Position numbers and translations under genes: made by a program
Notes under the pieces: model-generated
The model's input: the letters and a program-made list of their open reading frames with translations, nothing else
What the model was told of the DNA's origin: nothing
The model's database searches: none
Shown here: piece by piece, positions 1 to 5,051 of the stretch
Layout of the letters: every line of letters begins with the position of its first letter
Numbering within the stretch: position 1 is the stretch's first letter
From: Oligoflexus sp.
GTDB taxonomy: Bacteria; Bdellovibrionota_B; Oligoflexia; Oligoflexales; Oligoflexaceae
Direction: 5' to 3'
DNA: 5,051 bases
Assembly: GCA_030151925.1 (NCBI GenBank)
Contig: JASLCY010000550.1
Span: forward strand, 1-5,051

Positions 1-1638
1 GGCGGTCGCGAAGGTGTTCACGAGCCTCATCGCCTGTTCGGTCGTCAGCTGCTTTTGGCCCAAGGCCCGGAGGCCGTTGCTGTTGACCACGTCGCTGCCG
101 TTGGGTTCGAGCGCGGCGATGATGGTCTCCGTCGATTCTGGGGTCGATACGTTGCGCAGGCTGTAGAGCGCCGAGGACTTCTCGAAGGTGTCATCCGACT
201 TCGATTCCTTCACGAGCGCATCGTAGTAGGCTGGGCTTCCATGGTTGCCCATGGCTTTGATGACCGCGAGCTTACGGTCTTCGGTGGTGCCGGGCGCATT
301 GAGGCCGGTGAGAAGCGTGCGTTCGATCCCCGAGCTGTTGCCCGAGACTTTTGAAGCGACCGATCCCGCCGCCATGTAGGCGACGCCCGCGATGTCATCA
401 TCCTTCGCGCTGTGGGCGATGGAGATCATCGCCTGGCCGTTCGCTTCGGTCGGGTGATCGTGGATATTCAGCGAAGTCATGGCCTGGACGCGGCAGAAAT
501 CATCCGGGCATTTGCTCTGCGCGAGATCGGTGAGGGAGTCCGCGGCTTCCGTAAGCCCGCTGGCGGTGATCGCGCCGAACAGCAGGGCGCTGCGAGCTTC
601 CGCATCGTCGTCGACGGCTTTATAGGAAATGATCTTGTCGACGACCTTCGACAGCTCCTCCGGATGGGCCATCAAACCGAACTTGATGTTCTGGAAGATC
701 TCCTGCTGCTCGTTGGCCGAGGATTCCTTGCCGAATTTGTCGGCGCGGACGAGGGCTTCCTGCAGGCTCTCGATAGGCGGCAGATGGTCTTCGGAACCGT
801 CGCCGGAATTGTTGGCTATCATGCCGGCGACTTCCGCCCGCGCGAGGTCGACTTTAGGATAGTCCTTGGACTTCACCGCGAGTTTATCGACAGCCGTGGC
901 CGCGGTCCCTTCGAGGTCGAGGCTGAGCTCGTAAGAATAGACGTTGACCGCGCCCGCATCGGTCTTGTTGTTCAGCACCAGCTTGCCTTTGACCGAGAGG
1001 AGCTTGCCCTGGCCGTCGAAGGTATACTTGAAGCTGTTATTCGTCGCGTCGATCACGTTCTTGTTGTCGGTCGACTGCAGCCACTGGCGAGTCACGACCA
1101 CGTTGTCCTGCTCGTGGGCGAAGGTGTACTGGACCTCGTAGCTGCCGAGCTCGTCGCGCTCCCTTCTCTTCTCCGAGCCCAACTTATAGGTGTTCTCGAT
1201 GCTGTAGAGCTTGTCGAGCAGGCTGAGCTGGAAGCCGAGGAAACGGCCCGGGAAGTCCTTGCCGACGAAGTGCTCGAGCTCGCCGCCGGTCTTCTTGCTG
1301 ACCATCGGTTTGTTGAGCATGGAAGCGACGAGATTCGGATCGACCGGCTGCGCGAGCATCTGGAAGTTATCGATAGCGGTCCATTCCGAGACGAGCTCGC
1401 CTTCGTTCGCGATATAGTTCGCGAAGTGCCCATCGATGTGGAACAGATCGAGCTCCGCCTGCCCCTGCGGCTTCTCTTTAATGTCCATGGCCAGCTTATA
1501 GGTCGATTCCTGGCCGCGCGGGATATGGACGATGGAGGTCGAGTCCGAGAGCCCGGCTTTTTTATTAAAGATATAAACAACTGCAAAACCGCCGAGAATA
1601 ACCAAAGTTGCGACAATGATCAGGGGAGTCCTTTTCAT
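1..1638 (-). CDS. Membrane-anchored vitellogenin/MTP-like (large lipid transfer protein-like) protein, C-terminus cut by window edge
   Basis: The frame is open for 546 codons from the ATG at 1638 to base 1 with no stop, so the C-terminus is missing. An AAGGG Shine-Dalgarno (1648-1652) lies 9 nt before the start. Residues 5-23 are a hydrophobic N-terminal anchor after MKRT, so the rest should be periplasmic. Residues about 45-265 alternate in a beta-strand pattern (YKLAMDIK, YEVQYTF, YSYELSLDLE). Residues about 285-546 are tandem helical pairs, e.g. ALLFGAITASGLTEAADSL (351-369) and CRVQAMTSL (382-390). The pair AVIKAMGNHGSPAYYDAL (458-475) plus SSALYSLRNVSTPE (488-501) resembles the 'LKALGNAGHP...AAxxALR' signature of the vitellogenin N-terminal helical domain. 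A beta-barrel followed by a helical superhelix is the order in vitellogenin and MTP, which bind lipid. The only two cysteines, C377 and C382 (CPDDFC), could form a disulfide. The alternative is a generic HEAT-repeat protein. The fold resemblance is seen by eye; a lipid function is inference. Confidence is high for the gene and moderate for the family. Confidence 0.72.
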   Translation of the reverse strand, partial: MKRTPLIIVATLVILGGFAVVYIFNKKAGLSDSTSIVHIPRGQESTYKLAMDIKEKPQGQAELDLFHIDGHFANYIANEGELVSEWTAIDNFQMLAQPVDPNLVASMLNKPMVSKKTGGELEHFVGKDFPGRFLGFQLSLLDKLYSIENTYKLGSEKRRERDELGSYEVQYTFAHEQDNVVVTRQWLQSTDNKNVIDATNNSFKYTFDGQGKLLSVKGKLVLNNKTDAGAVNVYSYELSLDLEGTAATAVDKLAVKSKDYPKVDLARAEVAGMIANNSGDGSEDHLPPIESLQEALVRADKFGKESSANEQQEIFQNIKFGLMAHPEELSKVVDKIISYKAVDDDAEARSALLFGAITASGLTEAADSLTDLAQSKCPDDFCRVQAMTSLNIHDHPTEANGQAMISIAHSAKDDDIAGVAYMAAGSVASKVSGNSSGIERTLLTGLNAPGTTEDRKLAVIKAMGNHGSPAYYDALVKESKSDDTFEKSSALYSLRNVSTPESTETIIAALEPNGSDVVNSNGLRALGQKQLTTEQAMRLVNTFATA

Positions 1639-1672
1639 GCGATTTGCCCTTTTGTTCGAATGTAGTGCCTCT

Positions 1673-1700
1673 ATAGTAGCATGTTACAAATTTCGATCAA
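1673..1700 (-). promoter_or_regulatory. Putative sigma70 promoter of the vitellogenin-like gene
   Basis: Read on the minus strand, TTGATC (1695-1700, four of six matches to TTGACA) is followed by a 16-bp spacer and TACTAT (1673-1678, four of six matches to TATAAT). TGC directly before the -10 makes it an extended -10 element. The predicted transcript would start near 1666 and leave a leader of about 28 nt containing the AAGGG ribosome site. Prediction by eye only. Confidence 0.45.
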
Positions 1701-1766
1701 GCAACGAACAAGCCTAGGTTTTTGAACGGACCTTCGACGCGCGCCCCCTCTCGTTTCGCACCTGCC

Positions 1767-1797
1767 TTGCAAAATTGCCATACATGAATGCTATAAT
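1767..1797 (+). promoter_or_regulatory. Putative extended -10 promoter of the GH13 gene
   Basis: A perfect TATAAT (1792-1797) is preceded by TGC (1789-1791), giving a textbook extended -10 box. The best -35 is TTGCAA (1767-1772, four of six) at a long 19-bp spacing; extended -10 promoters tolerate a weak -35. Transcription should begin near 1804, followed by a run of seven T (1811-1817) and a leader of about 50 nt to the ATG at 1853. This is the strongest promoter candidate in the window. Confidence 0.6.
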
Positions 1798-1843
1798 GTT
1801 CAAACACATCTTTTTTTAAAGCCCTACACACCTAAAAATGAAT

Positions 1844-1848
1844 GGGGA
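1844..1848 (+). promoter_or_regulatory. Ribosome binding site choosing the GH13 start at 1853
   Basis: GGGGA ends four bases before the ATG at 1853. The upstream in-frame ATG at 1838 is preceded by CCTACACACCTAAAA, which has no purine-rich Shine-Dalgarno. This favours 1853, although the spacing is short and the match only moderate. The 1838 start would add five residues (MNGDT). Confidence 0.4.
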
Positions 1849-1852
1849 TACG

Positions 1853-3703
1853 ATGAGACCTCAGAGCCTCACGTGGATTCTATTTTCGGTTTTCGCCCTG
1901 CAATCGGAATTTGCCGCCGCATCCGTCACGCCTTCGAAGCGCGCCGGCATGGGCGCAACGCCCTATGAAGGAGGTACGAGATTCAGGGTCTGGGCGCCGA
2001 ATGCCAAGGCGCTTTACGTGACCGGCGATTTCAACGGTTGGAGCGAAACCGCGACTCCGCTCGCCTCCGAAGGCAACGGCAACTTCTCGGCCGATGTGAA
2101 CGGCGCCTCCGCGGGCGATAAATACAAGTACGTGATCGTCTCCAGCACGGGGCAAAAGTTCGTCAAGGCGGATCCGCGCGCGGCCTGGATGGAAAACTCG
2201 GCCGGTTCCTCGATCGTTCATGATGCGGATGCCTACGCCTGGAAAACGAAGTCTTATAAGACGCCGGGCTTCAACCAGCAGATCATCTACGAGATGCACA
2301 TCGGCACTTTCAATAACAAGAACGGCGACGCCGCCCCGGGCACCTGGAAGATGGCGGCCGAGAAGCTCGATTATCTGCAGGACCTGGGCGTAACCATGCT
2401 GCAGGTCATGCCGCCGATGGAATTCCCGGGCGATTATTCCTGGGGCTATAACCCGAGTTATCCTTTTGCCCCCGAGTCGGCCTACGGCACGCCCGAAGAT
2501 ATGAAGGCCTTTATCGATGGCGCCCACGCGCGCGGCATGGGCGTTATCATCGACGTCGTCCACAACCACTACGGCCCTAGCGATCTCGCGGCTTGGTGCT
2601 TCGATGGGCCGTGCTTCGGCAACGGCGGCATCTACTTCTACACCGATTACCGCTCGTCCACGCCTTGGGGCAACACGCGCCCCGACTACGGCCGCAACGA
2701 GGTCCGCGATTTCATCAAAGACAGCGCTTTCATGTGGCTCAATGAATACAGGGCCGACGGCCTGCGGTTCGACGCCACGAAATACATTCGTACGACCGAT
2801 GGGACGAAGGGTCTGGCCGATGGCTGGGGCCTGCTGCGCTGGATCAGCGACGAAGTGAAGAAATCGCAGCCCTGGAAAATACTGATCGCCGAGGACTTCG
2901 GCGGCGACGCCGTCACCCGTCCGACTCCGAACGGCGGCGCGGGTTTTGACGCTCAATGGGCCGGTGAGTTCACGCATCCCGTGCGCAGCGCGTTGACCGC
3001 GCCGGCCGATTCATCGCGGGATATGAACAGCATCGCCGCTTCGATCGGCCAGGCTTTTAACGGGCAGGCCTTCCAGCGCGTTATCTACACCGAGAGCCAT
3101 GACGAGGTCGCCAACGGCCACAGTCGTCTGCCGGAGGAGATCTGGCCGGGGAACGCGGGATCACGTGAATCGAAGAAACGTTCGACTCTGGGCGCCGTGC
3201 TCGCCTTGACTTCGCCCGGCATCCCGATGATCTTCGAAGGCCAGGAGTTCCTCGAGGACGGCTGGTTCAGCGATCATAACAACGTGGACTGGTCGAAGCT
3301 CAAGACTTATTCCGGTATCCGGACGATGTATAGGGATCTGATGCGCCTGCGCCGCAATTGGAATAACGATACGCGCGGCCTCGTCGGCCAGCACGTGAAC
3401 GTCTTCCATGTGAACAACGACGACAAACTCATAGCCTATCATCGCTGGGATCAAGGCGGTGCAGGTGATGACGTGATCGTGCTCATCAACATGAGCGATA
3501 GACGCTTCGATGATTATCAGATCGGCTTCCCGCGCGCGGGCCGCTGGAAGGTCCGCTTCAACAGCGACTGGAACGGTTATTCCAACGACTTCTCCAATAC
3601 GCCCTCGCTCGATACCGAAGCTTACGCCGGCGGCGAGGACGGGCTGCCCGCGCACGGCAGCCTCGCTATCGGGCCTTATTCGGCCGTGATACTCTCGCAA
3701 TGA
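1853..3703 (+). CDS. Exported GH13 alpha-glucan enzyme with CBM48, branching-enzyme-like
   Basis: A 616-residue protein (621 if the ATG at 1838 is used). A signal peptide covers residues 1-23: R2, hydrophobic LTWILFSVFAL, likely cleavage AAA|S. A CBM48 / early-set glucan-binding domain follows at about 36-120 (GTRFRVWAPN 41-50, GDFNGW 58-63). The GH13 (beta/alpha)8 barrel runs from IIYEMHIGTF (144-153) with WGYNPSYPFAPESAYG at 197-212. The conserved GH13 regions are intact: I DVVHNH (234-239), II GLRFDATKYI (303-312, nucleophile D307), III IAEDF (345-349, acid/base E347), IV ESHDE (414-418, transition-state D417). HDEVANG is closest to the HDEVVHG of GlgB-type branching enzymes; trehalohydrolase (TreZ)-like or alpha-amylase activity is the alternative. 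An all-beta C-terminal domain covers about 515-616. C249 and C254, in the loop after region I, are the only cysteines and could pair after export. Branching enzymes are normally cytoplasmic, so a signal peptide suggests action on external or periplasmic glucan. Exact reaction unproven. Confidence 0.9.
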   Translation: MRPQSLTWILFSVFALQSEFAAASVTPSKRAGMGATPYEGGTRFRVWAPNAKALYVTGDFNGWSETATPLASEGNGNFSADVNGASAGDKYKYVIVSSTGQKFVKADPRAAWMENSAGSSIVHDADAYAWKTKSYKTPGFNQQIIYEMHIGTFNNKNGDAAPGTWKMAAEKLDYLQDLGVTMLQVMPPMEFPGDYSWGYNPSYPFAPESAYGTPEDMKAFIDGAHARGMGVIIDVVHNHYGPSDLAAWCFDGPCFGNGGIYFYTDYRSSTPWGNTRPDYGRNEVRDFIKDSAFMWLNEYRADGLRFDATKYIRTTDGTKGLADGWGLLRWISDEVKKSQPWKILIAEDFGGDAVTRPTPNGGAGFDAQWAGEFTHPVRSALTAPADSSRDMNSIAASIGQAFNGQAFQRVIYTESHDEVANGHSRLPEEIWPGNAGSRESKKRSTLGAVLALTSPGIPMIFEGQEFLEDGWFSDHNNVDWSKLKTYSGIRTMYRDLMRLRRNWNNDTRGLVGQHVNVFHVNNDDKLIAYHRWDQGGAGDDVIVLINMSDRRFDDYQIGFPRAGRWKVRFNSDWNGYSNDFSNTPSLDTEAYAGGEDGLPAHGSLAIGPYSAVILSQ

Positions 3704-3724
3704 GCGTGCTGCGGATCGGGCCGC

Positions 3725-4609
3725 TTATTTAGCCCATATCCCGGTGATGAGGTCGCTCGAACCATCGTTTTTCCCAAGGCCGCCGACGCCGAGCAGCGCC
3801 TCGACCGTGTGGAGGAAGCCGTAGTGGTTCGTCTTAGGGGTGTAGACGGAACCCGGCGTCACGACGTCACCGTAGAAGGTCGTGTAGATATGGTTGCCGC
3901 CGAGTGGAGAACTCTCGTCGAACGTGAACACCACGAGCGTATTGGGCGGGAGTTCCTTCAGCGAAGGCAGGAACGTGGTCTTGACCCAGTTATCCGCGTA
4001 AGCCACGCCCGTGTCATGCCCGTCGCCGTCGAGATCGGGAATGTAGAGCGCGTAGTTCGGCAGGTCGCCGGCCGCGAGGTCGGCCGCGAACTGCTCGCCT
4101 TCCACGACTTTCGCGCAGCGATCCGGATTCGATTGCACGTTCTTGAAGCTCAGGAAGGGCACGTGCTTGCGTGCGTACTTCCCGTGCGTCGCGCCCAGAA
4201 AGCAGTTCCCCGGATAACCGTCCGCATACACCTTCCAGGTCTTGCCCGCCTCCTCGAGCAGATCCCCGATATGGCGACCGCCCAGATTCACGTTGTTGTC
4301 GTCTTTCACGCCGTACATATCGCCTGCGATCATCGCGATGTAATTCGGCTGGGAAGGATGGGTCTCCGCGTAGAAGTTGGTGAGGTTCGCGCCGGCCTTC
4401 GCGATCTTGCCGAAGCTCGGCTGCGCGAGGGCCTTGCCGTAATCGGTGTTTTCGAATTCGACGATGATTACATGATCGATCTGGGGAACGTCGGAGATCT
4501 GCGGGGGCGTGGCGCTCGTCGCCCCCAGGCCCGCCTGGACCCTCGGAGCGGACATCCCCGGAACCTCGAGCGCGAGAAGCGCTAAAACACCGAACAATCG
4601 CAGTTGCAT
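3725..4609 (-). CDS. Exported phosphoesterase family protein (acid phosphatase / phospholipase C type)
   Basis: A 294-residue protein. The start at 4609 is chosen for its strong AGGAG site and because it begins directly with a signal peptide (residues 1-26: R4, hydrophobic LFGVLALLALEV, possible cleavage VQA|G). The longer frame from 4666 would bury that signal behind 19 residues. The mature part matches the phosphoesterase family of the alkaline phosphatase superfamily: HVIIVEFENTDY (46-57), HPSQPNY (84-90), PDLDGDGHDTG (191-201) and FTFDESSPLGGNH (228-240). By analogy with Francisella AcpA, the metal-binding set would be E53-N54 and D231-E232, with S86 as nucleophile. It should hydrolyse phosphate monoesters or phosphodiesters outside the cytoplasm, plausibly for phosphate scavenging; the substrate cannot be told from sequence. 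C136 and C165 are the only cysteines and may form a disulfide. The gene is tail-to-tail with the GH13 gene, 21 bp apart. Confidence 0.9.
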   Translation of the reverse strand: MQLRLFGVLALLALEVPGMSAPRVQAGLGATSATPPQISDVPQIDHVIIVEFENTDYGKALAQPSFGKIAKAGANLTNFYAETHPSQPNYIAMIAGDMYGVKDDNNVNLGGRHIGDLLEEAGKTWKVYADGYPGNCFLGATHGKYARKHVPFLSFKNVQSNPDRCAKVVEGEQFAADLAAGDLPNYALYIPDLDGDGHDTGVAYADNWVKTTFLPSLKELPPNTLVVFTFDESSPLGGNHIYTTFYGDVVTPGSVYTPKTNHYGFLHTVEALLGVGGLGKNDGSSDLITGIWAK

Positions 4610-4615
4610 CGAAAT

Positions 4616-4620
4616 CTCCT
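4616..4620 (-). promoter_or_regulatory. Shine-Dalgarno deciding the phosphoesterase start
   Basis: On the minus strand GAAGGAGATTTCG precedes the ATG at 4609. AGGAG sits six bases from the start, an ideal spacing. It fixes the start at 4609, not at the upstream in-frame ATG at 4666, which lies beside a GGTTAACC palindrome and has no comparable site. Confidence 0.75.
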
Positions 4621-4841
4621 TCGTGACGGAATCGACCGCAGCTTCACACGCTGAGGTTAACCCCATATGAATTTTCGGAAGATTTTTCGCGAATAACGTT
4701 TCGAACCGCCCTCTTCAGGAGGCTTGGCAATCTTGTTAATGAATCAGGAAAACCCAGCTTTTACCGAGCTATAGCGCAAGCTTTGGAAAACATAAGTTTT
4801 GCCGACGGGAGGAGGAGGCTTAGGCTGAAAGCAGCTAACAT

Positions 4842-4847
4842 GGAGGA
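4842..4847 (+). promoter_or_regulatory. Shine-Dalgarno deciding the start of the right-edge gene
   Basis: GGAGGA lies seven bases before the ATG at 4855. The in-frame ATG at 4840 overlaps this site and has no Shine-Dalgarno at usable distance. ATGs at 4847 and 4850 are out of frame and meet TGA at once. Confidence 0.7.
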
Positions 4848-4854
4848 TGATGGC

Positions 4855-5051
4855 ATGAGTCTGCAGAATATAGACATCAATTTCAGTGGAAACCTCAGGA
4901 CCGTGCGCGGCGACGTTTGCATGGAGACCATGGGGAACGCGATCAAGAAAGGCCTGATCGCCTGCGCCGTGATCTGGGTGCTGGCCGCGCTCTCGAGCGT
5001 CGTGCCCTGGATCGCCTGGACCGCGCCCTTCATTTTCCTCGGTCTCGGCCC
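4855..5051 (+). CDS. Unrecognised inner-membrane protein, 5' part only
   Basis: Sixty-five codons plus two bases are visible before the window ends. The start at 4855 is set by a GGAGGA ribosome site. Residues 1-30 are hydrophilic (MSLQNIDINFSGNLRTVRGD...). KK at 31-32 precedes a hydrophobic segment (about 33-50, GLIACAVIWVLAALSSVV). After P51, a second hydrophobic stretch begins (WIAWTAPFIFLGLG) and continues to the edge. This suggests a protein with at least one and probably two membrane helices and a short cytoplasmic N-terminus. I do not recognise a family. It is divergent from the phosphoesterase gene, and nothing in the visible part links the two functionally. Confidence 0.65.
   Translation, partial: MSLQNIDINFSGNLRTVRGDVCMETMGNAIKKGLIACAVIWVLAALSSVVPWIAWTAPFIFLGLG

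Larger units (their letters stand above)
4610..4854. other. Divergent intergenic region, no convincing promoter
   Basis: This 245-bp gap separates the divergent phosphoesterase and membrane-protein genes and must hold promoters for both, but none stands out. TTGGCA (4724-4729, plus strand) is a good -35 match with no -10 at 16-18 bp. An 8-bp palindrome GGTTAACC lies at 4655-4662, and a TTCGCGAA palindrome lies near 4685-4692. A purine-rich stretch GGGAGGAGGAGG (4807-4818) is too far from the downstream start to act as its ribosome site. Confidence 0.4.

Noticed and set aside
412..1665. Plus-strand open frame of 417 codons antisense to the vitellogenin-like gene
   Set aside because: The minus-strand frame has a ribosome site, a promoter candidate, a membrane anchor and recognisable repeats. 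The plus frame has low-complexity, Arg/Val/Glu/Leu-rich content typical of the reverse complement of a GC-biased gene.
1880..2977. Minus-strand open frame of 365 codons opposite the GH13 gene
   Set aside because: The plus strand encodes intact CBM48 and GH13 motifs here. The antisense frame is a codon-bias shadow with no recognisable domain.
3711..3724. GCGG-ATCGGG-CCGC hairpin followed by TTATTT as an intrinsic terminator for the GH13 gene
   Set aside because: The stem is only four base pairs and the T-tract is interrupted, so it is too weak to call as a terminator.
4007..4039. DLDGDG in the phosphoesterase (residues 192-197) as an EF-hand-like calcium loop
   Set aside because: It sits where the family has a conserved Asp/Gly-His-Asp active-site segment (here GDGHDTG), so it is better read as part of that motif than as a separate calcium site.
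3809..4585. Plus-strand open frame of 258 codons opposite the phosphoesterase gene
   Set aside because: The minus strand has the conserved phosphoesterase motifs, a signal peptide and AGGAG. The plus frame is a shadow.
4724..4729. TTGGCA as a -35 or sigma54 -24 element for the right-edge gene
   Set aside because: No -10 box lies at 16-18 bp and no GC-type -12 element lies at sigma54 spacing.
4705..4730. CCTC-TTCAG-GAGG hairpin in the divergent gap as a terminator
   Set aside because: The stem is four base pairs, no T-tract follows on either strand, and no gene ends nearby.
4761..5033. Minus-strand 90-codon frame at the right edge
   Set aside because: It overlaps the plus-strand membrane protein, which has a strong GGAGGA ribosome site and a coherent charged-then-hydrophobic layout. 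The minus frame shows neither.

Overview
The window looks like a moderately GC-rich, probably Gram-negative bacterial chromosome: compact genes with Shine-Dalgarno sites, sigma70-type promoters and several exported proteins. The lineage cannot be fixed from the sequence. A delta-proteobacterial-type group such as Bdellovibrionota or Myxococcota is a guess based only on the unusual first gene. There are no tRNAs, rRNAs, CRISPR arrays, insertion sequences or phage genes.

Layout: (1) Bases 1-1638, minus strand, are one open reading frame running off the left edge. It encodes a membrane-anchored protein with a beta-rich N-terminal half and a C-terminal alpha-helical repeat half. The helical half resembles the vitellogenin / microsomal triglyceride transfer protein (large lipid transfer protein) module. 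Because no stop lies in the window, this gene is easy to overlook, and a long antisense frame covers most of it. (2) Bases 1639-1852 are an AT-richer divergent promoter region. Each side has an extended -10 box starting TGC. (3) Bases 1853-3703, plus strand, encode an exported GH13 enzyme with an N-terminal CBM48 domain, most like a glycogen/alpha-glucan branching enzyme, with all catalytic residues present. (4) Bases 3725-4609, minus strand, encode an exported phosphoesterase of the acid phosphatase / phospholipase C family, converging on the GH13 gene with 21 bp between them. (5) Bases 4610-4854 are a second divergent gap with no convincing promoter. (6) From 4855, plus strand, comes the start of a small unrecognised membrane protein that runs off the right edge.

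The three recognisable proteins all appear to act outside the cytoplasm: one possibly handles lipid, one alpha-glucan and one phosphate esters. In the sequence visible here each carries exactly two cysteines outside its signal or anchor, consistent with disulfides formed in the periplasm. No shared pathway is proven, and the genes do not form an operon because neighbouring genes alternate in direction. The most interesting item is the vitellogenin-like protein in a bacterium. The rest is fairly ordinary, apart from the GH13 branching-type enzyme carrying a signal peptide.
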